A stretch of DNA of 64,000 nucleotides from Desulfocarbo indianensis (GCA_001184205.1 LBMP01000001.1:1392001-1456000), one strand, 5' to 3'; shown: positions 42,858-53,623, counted from the first letter of the stretch. Numbers and translations are program-made. The notes: a model not told the origin generated them from the letters alone.

Positions 42858-43001
42858 GTGGTCTCCTGCCTGCCTGGGGCGCCGGCCAAAAGACCTGCGC
42901 CCCTGCGGGATAGCGATCCTCCCGGCCGGGGGGCCGCTTTTGGCGCTCGCTTTTCTGGGCCCCGGCCCCGGCGCTTGGGCCGAGGCCGGGGGCTGGGTCT
43001 T

Positions 43002-44984
<1,983 letters not shown>

Positions 44985-45493
44985 AGTCAATCCTTCCTCC
45001 AGGGGTAGCGCCAAGTATCCCAGGCCGATCCCCGCCCGGCGCGGGCAGAACGTCTGGTGTTGGTGATTGCCTAGCATGGGACCGGCCCCATCCGCCCGGC
45101 CGCCTTCCTGGCGGTCCGGGTGCGGCTGTCTTGGGGCGCTGTCCTTTATTGTGCCTCACGCGCCCCACCCACGCCAAGCCTGGGTTGGAGCGAGGCCGGG
45201 CCTGGCCGGGCGGCAAAAGGCGCGCCAGCGCCTTATGCTCCCGGGCCGCGCCCCCGGGGCCGCCCCCCGGCGGCTCGGCGGCTTCAGGCCGTTTTGGATT
45301 AACCAAGATGAAAAAACGCGGCCGGAAATCATATGCAGGTTTTCCTCACCTCCTTGCTCCGCCATTGTTCCGGCTCGGTTAAAAACGGTCTGTCTGTCGC
45401 CGCAGGCTTGGGGCCGCGGCGAATGCTTGACCGCGGGCCGCCGCCCGGAGAGGGCGGCCGGCGCGGTTTTCACTTCAGGTGCGTTCAAGGCCA
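44985..45493. other. Upstream region of acs
   Basis: A 509-nt gap between the exonuclease stop and the acs start. No plausible gene is seen. GGCCGCC (45436-45442) can pair with GGCGGCC (45454-45460), but no U tract follows on either strand. Acs regulation by the SLC5 kinase pair or by sigma54 would act here, yet I found no TGGCAC-N5-TTGC element and no strong -35/-10 pair. Confidence 0.4.
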
Positions 45494-46213
45494 TCAGCGG
45501 ACTCCGGCGATATGGATGAGATCGGCCAGGGTGATCCAACCGCCCTCCTCCAAGATGTGCATGAGCCGTTGAAAGATGAGCGCCGTGGCCAGGGCGTCGC
45601 CCAGGGCGGTATGTCGCTCCGGAACGTAAATCTGAAAGCGCTCGGCCAGGGCGTCCAGGCTGCAACGCCTGGCTCCCTTGCGCTGGCCGTAAAAGTCGGG
45701 TTCGATGAGGGCGGTGCGGCACATGAGCACCGTGTCCACCATCAAGTTTTGCATGCGGAAGCCGTACTGCTCGGTCATCACCCAATTCATGAAGAAAAGA
45801 TCCACCAGCGCGTGATGGGCCACCATGATGCTGTCGCCCAGGAAATCCAGGAAATCCCCGAAGACCTCCCAGGCGTCGCGGGCGTCGCGGCACATGTCCG
45901 GCACGATGGCGTGCACCAGGATGGAATCCTCCGGGATGTCGCGGCCCGGATTGACCAGTTCGCTGAACACCTCGCCCAGCTTTATGCTGCCCCCGCTTAT
46001 GCGGAAGGCCCCCACGCTCACCACCCGGTCCTTGTGGTAATCCAGGCCGGTGGTCTCCAGATCCACCACCACGAAATCGTGGGACAGGGCCGGCTCCCTG
46101 GGGCGCAGGTTGTCCAGGGCGCTTAAGTTGGCCCTGGCCCGCGGGTGCAAGGATTCGCGCCCGTGCCGCAATCTTGCGTAACGGTTCAGCAGTATGGCGC
46201 TCCAGATGTTCAC
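45494..46213 (-). CDS. 3'-5' exonuclease, DnaQ/Pol III epsilon-like (DEDDh)
   Basis: A 239-residue protein. An N-terminal 45-residue extension (NIWSAILLNRYARLRHG) precedes the exonuclease domain. ExoI DLETTG (Asp and Glu metal ligands), ExoII in HALVDLFFMNWV and ExoIII in HTALGDALATALIF (His and Asp) complete the DEDDh set. It is not the replicative epsilon subunit, since it lacks a polymerase-binding tail and has the N-terminal extension. It lies 10 nt after the DUF294 paralogue on the same strand, the same pairing reported for acetate clusters in gammaproteobacteria. Its target there is unknown; RNA or a nucleotide messenger are options. Confidence 0.9.
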   Translation of the reverse strand: MNIWSAILLNRYARLRHGRESLHPRARANLSALDNLRPREPALSHDFVVVDLETTGLDYHKDRVVSVGAFRISGGSIKLGEVFSELVNPGRDIPEDSILVHAIVPDMCRDARDAWEVFGDFLDFLGDSIMVAHHALVDLFFMNWVMTEQYGFRMQNLMVDTVLMCRTALIEPDFYGQRKGARRCSLDALAERFQIYVPERHTALGDALATALIFQRLMHILEEGGWITLADLIHIAGVR

Positions 46214-46223
46214 CCACCATACC

Positions 46224-48170
46224 TCATCCCAAAGCCCCGGCCGGCCTGGCGCCGTACCGTTTGGTCATCAGTTCCTGCAGGTCGCCCACCACCGAGAATA
46301 TGTCCTTGAGCATCTTGCGCTGCAGCTTGTTCAGGCTCTCGGCGTCCAGGCTGATCTCCGGCTGCGAGTCCCTGGCCCGCGCCTCCAGGTAGCGCGAAAT
46401 GCGCATCAGGGAGAGAAAGCTGAAGGCCTCGTGCAGATCGTCCGCCAGCTGGCGGTGCAGGAGTCCCCTGGCGGCCACCTCTTCCAGGCGGTCGAAGGTG
46501 CCGGTCAGCTCCACCCGCTGGTCCAGGGCCAGCACCCGGGCCGCCTGCACGATGGGCTGCATGACCTTGACGTCCAGGTCCAATTCGGAGGTGAACTCCC
46601 CGCTTTTTTCCACCACGAACTGGCGCATGAAACCCAGGGGCAAGTGGCTTTCCAGGCCCGCGCGGGCCAATATCCGTAAGAACACGCGGTTCCGCTCGAT
46701 GGCCTCCAGCACGGTCTGGCGCAAGGGGTCCTCGAAGAGGCCGCTTTCGGTGATGGCCCGGAAATCGAAAAAATGCGCCGCGGTTTCCATCTCGCGGGCC
46801 ACCGGCTCGCGGGCCCAGCCCAGGAATCTTTCCCGCCATTGGCTGAAGGTGCGGCAGCCGCCGGCCGCGTCGGCCAGCAAGCCGGAGCGGCAGGGCGGAA
46901 ACCCGCAGCCGGCCAGGCCCTGCTTGACCCGGCGGGCCATTTCCTGGAACCAGGGCAGGGCCCTGGCGGCCTGGTCCGCCGGCATGTCCGCCATCACCAG
47001 GACGTGCTCCTGGCCGGCGGGCGGCGTGGGCTCCCGCCGGCCCCAGGCTCCCAGGGCCAGCCAGGCGAAAGGCGCCGGCGCCGGCCCCATGCCTTCGACG
47101 TCCATCTCCTGCTCGGTGATCTGGATGAGGCGCAGGGTGAGGCGGTCGCTGAATTCGGCCAGGAGGTCCAGCATGTATTCGGCGGAGACTCCCAGGCGCA
47201 AAAGCATGTTCAGCACCCGGTAGATGCGCCGGGGGAGCCGGGCCAGCTCCGGAAAGGAGGTGACCTTGTCTATCTGGGTGACCAGGCCCACCGGCGAGCT
47301 GCCGGTGATGATTTTTATGTCATGGTCGCTGATCATGCCCAAAAGCCGGTTGCCGTCGGCCACCACCATGTGGTGCACGCCCTGGCGGGTCATTTCCAGC
47401 ATGGCCTCGAAGGCGAACGCCCGCTGCGAGAGCGTGCGCACCGGCGAACTCATTATCTGGTTCACCGGGGTATAGGCGGAAAGGCCCTGGGCCAGCACCC
47501 GGCTTCGCATGTCGGTGTCGGTGACCACGCCCAGGGGACCGCCGCTCTCGTCCACCACGATTATGGAGCCCACCTGGCGCTGGCTCATGGCCTGGGCCGC
47601 CTGGCGGACCGTGGTGTTCGTGGGGCAAGTCAACACGGGCGAATTCATGAGTTCGGAAATCCTGTTATGCATCTGCAGCGCCATGTCCCCCCAGGGGTCG
47701 GCGCCGGTCATCTGTACCAGAAAGCCGTCGGTAAGTCCGCGTATGGACTGGTCATGGGCCGCCAGGGAGAATTTGAAATGACGCTGGAAGCCGGGATGCG
47801 TTTCAACCAGCGAAATAAAATCCGCGGCGGGCAACACAAAGGCCAGCAGGTCTTCCTGGGCTGTAACCGTAAAGTGACCTTTTTCACTATGTAAAAGACT
47901 TAATCCCCCGAAGGTGTCCCCCTCGCCGCGCACATCCACCAGGGTTTCGCGGCCGTCTTCCTCAGTGGAGGTGAGCTTCACCGAGCCGGAATGAATAATG
48001 TAAAGATAGCGGGCCGGGTCGCCGCCTTGCCGCACCACCTTGGACCCCGGAGGAAAGTAGGCGATGTCCATGCGGCGCACCAGGTTGTTCAGTTCCTCCG
48101 GGTCCAAAGTGTCAAAAGGGCTTACCGTGCGAACGAAATCCAAGATTCGGGCCAGGGGGAAATCGCTCAT
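46224..48170 (-). CDS. cNMP-binding, twin-CBS, DUF294 protein with degenerate nucleotidyltransferase motif
   Basis: A 648-residue paralogue of the gene at 40926, with the same module order: cyclic-nucleotide-binding domain (about 15-135), two CBS domains (about 170-295), DUF294 and C-terminal helices. Where the paralogue reads GSEGRREQTFRTDQD, this protein reads GAWGRREPTPPAGQE (374-388). The glycine-arginine frame survives, but the Ser and both catalytic Asp are gone. It should therefore be a non-catalytic binding or regulatory protein. It is cotranscribed with the exonuclease (10-nt gap). The cNMP and CBS domains still look intact, so it may sense adenosine nucleotides and control the exonuclease. 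Confidence 0.9.
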   Translation of the reverse strand: MSDFPLARILDFVRTVSPFDTLDPEELNNLVRRMDIAYFPPGSKVVRQGGDPARYLYIIHSGSVKLTSTEEDGRETLVDVRGEGDTFGGLSLLHSEKGHFTVTAQEDLLAFVLPAADFISLVETHPGFQRHFKFSLAAHDQSIRGLTDGFLVQMTGADPWGDMALQMHNRISELMNSPVLTCPTNTTVRQAAQAMSQRQVGSIIVVDESGGPLGVVTDTDMRSRVLAQGLSAYTPVNQIMSSPVRTLSQRAFAFEAMLEMTRQGVHHMVVADGNRLLGMISDHDIKIITGSSPVGLVTQIDKVTSFPELARLPRRIYRVLNMLLRLGVSAEYMLDLLAEFSDRLTLRLIQITEQEMDVEGMGPAPAPFAWLALGAWGRREPTPPAGQEHVLVMADMPADQAARALPWFQEMARRVKQGLAGCGFPPCRSGLLADAAGGCRTFSQWRERFLGWAREPVAREMETAAHFFDFRAITESGLFEDPLRQTVLEAIERNRVFLRILARAGLESHLPLGFMRQFVVEKSGEFTSELDLDVKVMQPIVQAARVLALDQRVELTGTFDRLEEVAARGLLHRQLADDLHEAFSFLSLMRISRYLEARARDSQPEISLDAESLNKLQRKMLKDIFSVVGDLQELMTKRYGARPAGALG

Positions 48171-48471
48171 TTCACTCCGTGAAATCGCCGCGTTATCAGG
48201 TCCGCCGATAGCCGAGGGCGCTGGGTTTTTCGCGCCGTGCCATCTGGATTCGCCTCCGCGTCAGCGGATTTCTCACGGGCTGAGGTGCGGCGGGGCCCTA
48301 TTGGCGAAACAAGACTCGAATTTATTAAGAATACTAATACGAGAAAACACTTAAAGGCCATGGAGGGAAACCCGTATTTAAGGGGGGGGGTTACCCTACC
48401 TAGGCCGCCCGGCGGCTGGAATCGTATGAGTTGACGGGGGTGAACCGGCGCGGCCCCTGGAGGGGCCAAGC
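48171..48471. other. Intergenic region, no feature seen
   Basis: About 300 nt between two minus-strand genes. An A/T-rich stretch (48315-48355) may hold the promoter of the DUF294-exonuclease pair. A run of nine G residues occurs near 48380. No RNA gene recognised. Confidence 0.35.
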
Positions 48472-49140
48472 CTACAACTGGGCGCGGCCCTGGCGCTCCA
48501 GGTACAGCAACTGAAAACCGTCCCGCAGTTCGCCCACCATGGCTTGCAGGCGGTCTTCGGGCATTTCGGCCACCCGCAAGTAGACCTTGCGAGCCTGTTC
48601 ATCGGCGTTTTCGAAGACGGAAAGCAGGCTTACCAGGCGGCCGCCATGGCGGTTGACCACCTCCAGCACCTCCGCCAGGAAGCCGGGGCGGTCTTCCAGG
48701 TTCAAGGCCAGTTGGGTTCCGCCCAGATAGGCGCCGGTGATGATGGTCAGCACCCGGGCCACGTCATCCAGGGTGATCACGCCCACGGGCTTGCCCTCCC
48801 GCATCACGGGCAGCCCGGATACCTTGTGGTCCAGCATGAGGACCGCGGCGTGCTCCACCGTGTCCAAGTGGGTGACGGTGATGACTTTTCTGGTCATGCA
48901 GGCGCTTACGGCGATTTCATTGAACAAATAATAACGCTCGTGCACGTCCAGGGTGGTGGCCTTGGAGGGGCTGGCTTCTTTCAGGTCGCGGTCGCTGAGG
49001 ATGCCTTGCAGCAAACCGGCTTGGTCCACCACGGGTAGGCGGCGGATGTTATGTGCTTTCATAAGCTTGGCCGCTTCGGCCAGGGGAGCCTCCGGGCCGA
49101 TGGTTATCAAGCCGGAGCTCATCCAATCGTTAACCAACAT
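48472..49140 (-). CDS. acuB: CBS-CBS-ACT protein, AcuB-like
   Basis: A 222-residue protein with two CBS domains (MLVNDWMSSGLITIGPEAPLAE and ACMTRKVITVTHLDTVEHAAVL, each ending in the adenosine-binding GxxSDRDL or GxITLDDV type stretch), followed by an ACT domain (QLALNLEDRPGFLAEVLEVVNRHGG). This architecture is that of AcuB. AcuB belongs to the acuABC locus in Bacillus, where AcuA acetylates and AcuC deacetylates acetyl-CoA synthetase. Here acuA and acuC are absent from the window, but acs lies nearby. It probably senses adenine nucleotides and an amino acid. It has its own promoter at 49225-49253. Confidence 0.88.
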   Translation of the reverse strand: MLVNDWMSSGLITIGPEAPLAEAAKLMKAHNIRRLPVVDQAGLLQGILSDRDLKEASPSKATTLDVHERYYLFNEIAVSACMTRKVITVTHLDTVEHAAVLMLDHKVSGLPVMREGKPVGVITLDDVARVLTIITGAYLGGTQLALNLEDRPGFLAEVLEVVNRHGGRLVSLLSVFENADEQARKVYLRVAEMPEDRLQAMVGELRDGFQLLYLERQGRAQL

Positions 49141-49224
49141 CTAAATTTTCCTAAAAGGAGTGAAAACCTTGCCTGGCCATGACGCGCTGCAAAGGCTATA
49201 AATAAGGTAGGCCACGCTTTTCAC

Positions 49225-49253
49225 AATAAACCGGCCCTTGGGCCGCGAGTCAA
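49225..49253 (-). promoter_or_regulatory. Sigma70-type promoter of the acuB-like gene
   Basis: On the minus strand TTGACT (49253-49248), a 17-nt spacer and TTTATT (49230-49225), about 75 nt upstream of the start at 49140. A GGCCGCG/CGCGGCC inverted repeat overlaps the -35 side (49241-49282). Confidence 0.55.
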
Positions 49254-49389
49254 GTAATTTCGGCATGCCGCGGCCTTTCCGTTGGCGCGGCCTTCAGGCC
49301 CCCGCCGCGGGCGTCGCCGGCCGGCCCGGCCCCGCTGGGCCGCAAGCGGCAGGCTGGTGGATTGTCAACCTAATGGTAAGTGATTTGGT

Positions 49390-49418
49390 TTGACATGCGG
49401 GGCCCTAGCGCATAAGCT
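49390..49418 (+). promoter_or_regulatory. Sigma70-type promoter of fabH
   Basis: A perfect TTGACA (49390-49395), a 17-nt spacer and TAAGCT (49413-49418), about 165 nt ahead of the fabH ATG. The gap 49141-49581 otherwise shows no gene. Confidence 0.55.
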
Positions 49419-49581
49419 TACCCAATTGTGCCCAGCGCGGGTGAGCAACAACTTGGGCTTTACCGCCGTCAGGCTGACTCGCCCTCTCATCCTCATCGAA
49501 AACTGGGCTTCAGCAAACGCCGGCTGCCTCCTTTCGCCAGGGCGGCCGAGATGTGTTATGAATCGGTCATAGAGCAATACC

Positions 49582-50577
49582 ATGCAGAATTCAAAGATCG
49601 TGGGCACCGGCTCCTACTGTCCCGAGTTGGTGCTGACCAATAAGGACCTGGAGCGCATAGTGGATACCAGCGACGACTGGATCACCAAGCGCACCGGCAT
49701 AAAAGAGCGGCGCATAGCCAAGGACGGCCAGTTCACTTCCGATCTGGCCGCCGCCGCCGCCAGGGAGGCCTTGGCCATGGCCGGCCTCAAGGCCTCCGAC
49801 CTGGACCTGATCGTGGTGGGCACGGTGACGCCGGACCGCCAGTTCCCCTCCTGCGCCTGCACGGTGCAGCACAAGATCGGGGCCAACAACGCGGCCGCCA
49901 TGGACGTGAGCGCCGGCTGCTCGGGCTTCGTCTACGCCTTGAGCGTGGCCCACAACGCCATCCGCTGCGGAGCGTCGAAATACGCCCTGGTGGTGGGCAG
50001 CGAGGTCTTGAGCGCGGTGACCAACTGGCAGGACCGGGGCACCTGCGTGCTCCTGGGCGACGGCGCCGGCGCGGTGGTCTTGGGGCCGGCCGAAAAGGAC
50101 ACCGGCATCCGCTCCATCAAGCTCAAGAGCGACGGCGCTTTCGGTGATCTTCTCTATTCGGTGGACGACAACATAACCCGTCCGGTGCCCTCCCTGCCCG
50201 AACGCCACAACCACACCAAGCCCTTTTATCTGGTGATGGACGGCAACCGCACCTTCAAGAAGGCGGTGCAGTGCCTGGAGGAGATCGCCCTGGCTACCCT
50301 GGAAGAGGCCAAGGTGGGCGTGGATGAACTGGCCTTGGTGGTGCCCCATCAGGCCAATCTGCGCATTATCAACGCCCTGGCCCAGCGCCTGGGCCTGCCC
50401 GAGGAAAAGGTCTACGTCACCATCCAGAAATACGGCAACACCTCCTCGGCCACCATCCCCGTGGCCCTGCACGAGGCCAACACCAGCGGCCTGTTGCGTC
50501 CCCGCGACAAGCTGCTTCTGGTCACCTTCGGCGCCGGTCTGACCTGGGGAGGCTCCCTGGTGGATTGGGCCGCCTGA
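49582..50577 (+). CDS. fabH: Beta-ketoacyl-ACP synthase III
   Basis: A 331-residue thiolase-fold enzyme starting MQNSKIVGTGSYCPELVLTN. The catalytic triad is intact: Cys113 in DVSAGCSGFVYAL, His256 in VVPHQANLRI and Asn286 in YGNTSSATIP. WITKRTGIKERR and GAGLTWGGSL complete the KAS III profile. It condenses acetyl-CoA (or a branched acyl-CoA) with malonyl-ACP to start fatty acid synthesis. It stands outside the usual fab cluster, with its own promoter and terminator. A specialised role is possible but nothing in the sequence demands it. Confidence 0.96.
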   Translation: MQNSKIVGTGSYCPELVLTNKDLERIVDTSDDWITKRTGIKERRIAKDGQFTSDLAAAAAREALAMAGLKASDLDLIVVGTVTPDRQFPSCACTVQHKIGANNAAAMDVSAGCSGFVYALSVAHNAIRCGASKYALVVGSEVLSAVTNWQDRGTCVLLGDGAGAVVLGPAEKDTGIRSIKLKSDGAFGDLLYSVDDNITRPVPSLPERHNHTKPFYLVMDGNRTFKKAVQCLEEIALATLEEAKVGVDELALVVPHQANLRIINALAQRLGLPEEKVYVTIQKYGNTSSATIPVALHEANTSGLLRPRDKLLLVTFGAGLTWGGSLVDWAA

Positions 50578-50600
50578 CAGTTTTTCCCTGGCGTTTTTTC

Positions 50601-50640
50601 AGAGCCCCTTGGAGCCCCCGCCTCCAAGGGGCTCTTTTTT
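50601..50640 (+). terminator. Strong intrinsic terminator after fabH
   Basis: AGAGCCCCTTGGAG (50601-50614) and CTCCAAGGGGCTCT (50622-50635) form a perfect 14-bp stem with a 7-nt loop. A T tract follows (50635-50640). Confidence 0.95.
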
Positions 50641-50718
50641 ATGGGCCGCGCCGGGCGGCGGCCTTTTAGGGAAAAGCCTTCCTGGCCCGCGCCTCAAGCC
50701 CGCGTCAAAGTGAGCGGC

Positions 50719-51057
50719 ATGACCGAGCCGCGCCCATACCTGACCCTGGTGGACCCCGAGGAAAGACTGCCCCTGCACCTCCATGGCAGCACTCTTTTCT
50801 ACCGGCGGCTGAGCCTGGGAGCCCTGGCCGGCATCGAGCGCGCCCAGACCGTGCTTCTGCCGGCCAGCGGCGACGAACCCCCCCGGGCGGTGCTGCCCAG
50901 GGCGGCACTGGAGGCGGCCATCATCGATCACGTGCTGGTGGGCTGGCGGGAGGTCCGCGGGGTCCGGGGCCATGAGCTGCCCTTCAGCCAGCGGCTCGCC
51001 CGCCGGCTGCCCGGCGGGGTGCGCGAGGCTTTATTGAGGCGGGCGCGGGCCTATTAA
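50719..51057 (+). CDS. Small protein resembling a phage tail-assembly chaperone (divergent copy)
   Basis: The start at 50719 (MTEPRPYLTLVDPEERLPLHLHG) gives 112 residues. An upstream extension of 26 residues reads like untranslated sequence. It is a divergent paralogue of the next gene: both have a VDPEER or IDPEER opening, a short beta stretch, LxxIER near residue 35, a D-x-V-L-x-W segment (IIDHVLVGWREV here) and a C-terminal helix. That pattern matches small tail-assembly chaperone-like proteins of tailed phages. No capsid, tail or integrase gene is adjacent. It follows the fabH terminator and lies 25 nt upstream of its paralogue. Function unproven. Confidence 0.65.
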   Translation: MTEPRPYLTLVDPEERLPLHLHGSTLFYRRLSLGALAGIERAQTVLLPASGDEPPRAVLPRAALEAAIIDHVLVGWREVRGVRGHELPFSQRLARRLPGGVREALLRRARAY

Positions 51058-51082
51058 AACAAATTCGCAAAGGAGACGACCC

Positions 51083-51400
51083 ATGGTTGCAGGCATTCAG
51101 ATAATCGACCCCGAGGAGCGTTTCCGGGTGGAGATCGACGGGGCCGGGCTTTTCATCCGCCGCATCGATTCGGCGGCGCTCATGGCCATCGAGCGCCGCC
51201 GCCAGGGCGAAGGGAACCGGCAGGCCATCAACGACGACGTCTTGGATTACGTGCTGCTGGATTGGGAGGGCGTCAGCAGCCCCCTGGGCGATTCCCAGGT
51301 GCCCTGCACCCGGGAGAACAAGCTCAGGCTGCCCACCTCGGTGAAGCTCAAGGTCCTGGCCGCGGCCCAGATGCCCCGCGCCCAATTGGGCGAGGTCTAG
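51083..51400 (+). CDS. Small protein resembling a phage tail-assembly chaperone
   Basis: A 105-residue protein with an AAAGGAG site 8 nt ahead. After the beta-rich N-terminus (RFRVEIDGAGLFIRRIDSAAL) comes YVLLDWEGVSSPLGDSQV then PCTRENKLRLPTSVKLKVL. The WEGV...G...VPCT-x-ENK-x-x-LP pattern is characteristic of tail-assembly chaperone/minor tail proteins in Mu-like and related phages. It is the better conserved of the tandem pair. The genes are convergent with the lactate permease across a shared hairpin. They could be remnants of a prophage or a domesticated function. Confidence 0.7.
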   Translation: MVAGIQIIDPEERFRVEIDGAGLFIRRIDSAALMAIERRRQGEGNRQAINDDVLDYVLLDWEGVSSPLGDSQVPCTRENKLRLPTSVKLKVLAAAQMPRAQLGEV

Positions 51401-51407
51401 GCTTAAC

Positions 51408-51466
51408 GGCGGCGGCTTGGGGCGGGCGTAAAAAACCTATCCACGCCCAGGCGCCCGGCCGCCGCC
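51408..51466. terminator. Bidirectional hairpin between convergent genes
   Basis: GGCGGCGGC (51408-51416) pairs with GCCGCCGCC (51458-51466), and an inner GGGCG/CGCCC stem surrounds a run of six A. On the plus strand TTTC follows. It separates the tail-chaperone-like gene from the convergent lactate permease. Confidence 0.6.
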
Positions 51467-51476
51467 TTTCATGACC

Positions 51477-52970
51477 TCAGGCGATCAGCCAGACGATGAC
51501 ACCGATCAACAGGGAGGCGGCCACCCCCAGGGGAATGGTGAGCCGCAGGATGTCGCCCTCCTGCCCCAGGGCCCCGCACATGGGCGTGGCGATGGCGATC
51601 TTGAAGGGCGAGGATATGCTGCCCAGGGAGGCCCCCACCGCCAGGCCCGAGGCCAGCCAGGTGGCGCTGATGCCCATGAGCCCGGCGGTCTCCACCTGCA
51701 ATTGGCCGAAAAGCATGAGGGAAGCCACGCCATAGCCGGTGAGGAAGGTGCCCACCCAACCCAAAACCGGCACGAAAATCGGATAAGCGCTGCCGGCGAA
51801 GACCGTGAGCCCATTGGCCATGACCCAGGGCAGGTTGGACGCCTCCTTCAGCTCGGCGAAGCCGGGGGCGTAGCCGGAATAGGCGAAGATCTGGCCCATG
51901 GCCCCGAACAGCCCCATGGCCAGGGAGGCCCGCCAGCCTTTCTGGCTGCCCGCCTTGATCACCTGGCGCAGCTTGTCGCCGTGCACCTTGAACAGGCGCG
52001 CCGCCAGGAAAAAGGCGATGAACAGATACAGGTAGGCCGAAAAAAACGGCCGGAAGGTTATGGTGTGCACCGGGATCACCCGCAGCTCCAGGCTCAGGCG
52101 GCTGAAGCTCAGATCCTTGAGCGGGGGCACCGTGTTCAAGAGAAGCAGGGCGGCCAAAAGGAACAGGAAGGGCGACAGGTCCTTGAGGATGCCTCCCTTG
52201 AGGGTGAGCGAGCGGGTGCCGATCAGGACCAGAAACAGGATCAGGGCCAGGCCGGCCACCATGCCGCTGATGCCCACGTTGAGCCAGGCCGCCGAGGCCA
52301 GGGCCGCGAACCCCAGCACCATGCCGCAGGCCAGCACCAAAAACCAGCTACGGGGCGCGGGCAGGGGGCGGGGCAGGAATAGAGGTATGCACAGGGCCAT
52401 GGCCAGGGTGGCGGGGATGGAAAGCCAGGCCGAGGCCATGCCCAGCTCGTCCAGGGGGATGCCGGTGACGATGGACAGCACGGTGATGATGATGCCCGCC
52501 ATTTCCAGGGTCATGAGCCCGGAGTAGCCCACGATGGAAAGCGCGGTGGCGCCGGCCGGCGCCAAGCCGGCGGCCCGCAGCATGGGCGCCACCACCGGCT
52601 CGGCGATGACGCCGGCGCCCTCCATGAAGTTGCCCACCCCCATGGAGATGAGAAGGGTGCGGTGAAAGGTGTCGCGCACGCCGCCCATGAACCAGTCCAC
52701 GATGCGGCTCAGGGAGCCGGTGATCATGAGCAGGCTGGAAAGTAAAATGCCGGCGAAGATCACCAGTATCAGGGGTAAAGTGGTCAACACGCCGTCCAGG
52801 CCGGCCAGGAGCGCCACCGAAAGGGGGGTGTCGAAAAAAAACACCACCAGGATCAGTGAATAGGCGGTGCCGTAAACGGACAGATCCAGGGCGGGCCGCC
52901 GGAACCCCACCGTCAGAATGGTCAGCAACAGGACCGGAGTCCAGGAGAGGAAAAAGGGCCAGGCGCTCAT
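51477..52970 (-). CDS. lctP: L-lactate permease, LctP family
   Basis: The start at 52970 (MSAWPFFLSWTPVLLLTILTV) behind AGGAGGA gives 497 residues with 12 or more hydrophobic helices. LctP-family stretches include MGVGNFMEGAGVIAEPVVAPML, GYSGLMTLEMAGIIITVLSI, and near the C-terminus GASLGSISSPFKIAIATPMCG. It imports L-lactate or glycolate with protons, a typical electron donor for sulfate-reducing-type anaerobes. It is divergent from a MarR-type regulator gene (starts 177 nt apart) across an A/T-rich operator-like region. No lactate dehydrogenase is in the window. Confidence 0.9.
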   Translation of the reverse strand: MSAWPFFLSWTPVLLLTILTVGFRRPALDLSVYGTAYSLILVVFFFDTPLSVALLAGLDGVLTTLPLILVIFAGILLSSLLMITGSLSRIVDWFMGGVRDTFHRTLLISMGVGNFMEGAGVIAEPVVAPMLRAAGLAPAGATALSIVGYSGLMTLEMAGIIITVLSIVTGIPLDELGMASAWLSIPATLAMALCIPLFLPRPLPAPRSWFLVLACGMVLGFAALASAAWLNVGISGMVAGLALILFLVLIGTRSLTLKGGILKDLSPFLFLLAALLLLNTVPPLKDLSFSRLSLELRVIPVHTITFRPFFSAYLYLFIAFFLAARLFKVHGDKLRQVIKAGSQKGWRASLAMGLFGAMGQIFAYSGYAPGFAELKEASNLPWVMANGLTVFAGSAYPIFVPVLGWVGTFLTGYGVASLMLFGQLQVETAGLMGISATWLASGLAVGASLGSISSPFKIAIATPMCGALGQEGDILRLTIPLGVAASLLIGVIVWLIA

Positions 52971-53010
52971 GCGGGGGTCCTCCTGCCGTGGGATGGGATG
53001 TGGGATAAAA

Positions 53011-53046
53011 TTATATAATATGTTAACTGTTAAATGGTAAACTAAT
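53011..53046. promoter_or_regulatory. A/T-rich operator-like region between lctP and the MarR gene
   Basis: In a GC-rich surrounding, 53011-53046 is almost entirely A/T and contains the perfect palindrome TTAAC-T-GTTAA (53023-53033), followed by the further half-site GGTAAAC (53036-53042). Palindromes of this size are typical MarR-family operators, and the stretch also supplies TATAAT-like -10 sequences for both directions. Confidence 0.6.
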
Positions 53047-53146
53047 TTGGAAGAGGGTGGATATCCCGGCCGGCCTTGCCGCGCCGGGCGTGGAAACGTC
53101 AAGCGGAACCCGGGCGCCGGGCCCGCCCCGGAGCGAGGTCGTCCAG

Positions 53147-53599
53147 ATGACCCGGCAAGCGAGCCAACAGCCCCCGCCCAGCCAGGAGGAGAAAATTCTC
53201 ATGGCCCTGGTGAGGGCCGCCGAGATTTTCAAGCGCAGCTCCGCGGCCATTTTCAAGCGGGAGGGCCTGTCTTTTTCGCAATACAACGCGTTGCGGGTCC
53301 TGGAGGCCTTGCCGGGCGGCAGCGGCAATCTGACCGAGGTGAGCAGGGCGCTGCTGGCCTCGCCCCCCAATCTGTCCGGCGTCAGCAAGCGCCTGGAGAA
53401 AAACGGCTTCATCACCCGGTGCGGCGCGGCGCGGGACGAGAGGGTGAAGCTGTTGACCATCACCGCCAAGGGCCGCCAGGTGCTTAAGCTGATCGCCGGA
53501 CAGCAGGAGGCCAACGTGCAGCGCTTTTTTCAGGGCTGCCCCCTGGCCAACAAGAAGGCGCTCGCCGATTTTCTGCGCGACATGCTGAAGCTGGAATAG
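53147..53599 (+). CDS. MarR family transcriptional regulator
   Basis: The ATG at 53147 gives 150 residues. A winged-helix MarR fold is visible: FKREGLSFSQYNALRVLEALPGG, LLASPPNLSGVSKRLEKNGFI (recognition helix) and the wing RDERVKLLTITAKG. It is divergent from lctP and 24 nt upstream of the CoA-transferase gene, so it likely controls one or both. MarR proteins in acyl-CoA contexts often sense acyl-CoA thioesters or phenolic acids. The ligand is unknown. Confidence 0.9.
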   Translation: MTRQASQQPPPSQEEKILMALVRAAEIFKRSSAAIFKREGLSFSQYNALRVLEALPGGSGNLTEVSRALLASPPNLSGVSKRLEKNGFITRCGAARDERVKLLTITAKGRQVLKLIAGQQEANVQRFFQGCPLANKKALADFLRDMLKLE

Positions 53600-53623
53600 C
53601 GGATTTTTACCGGAGAGGAACCC

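Noticed and set aside
50641-51476. A prophage
   Set aside because: Only two small tail-chaperone-like genes. No integrase, capsid, portal, terminase or attachment repeats are visible.
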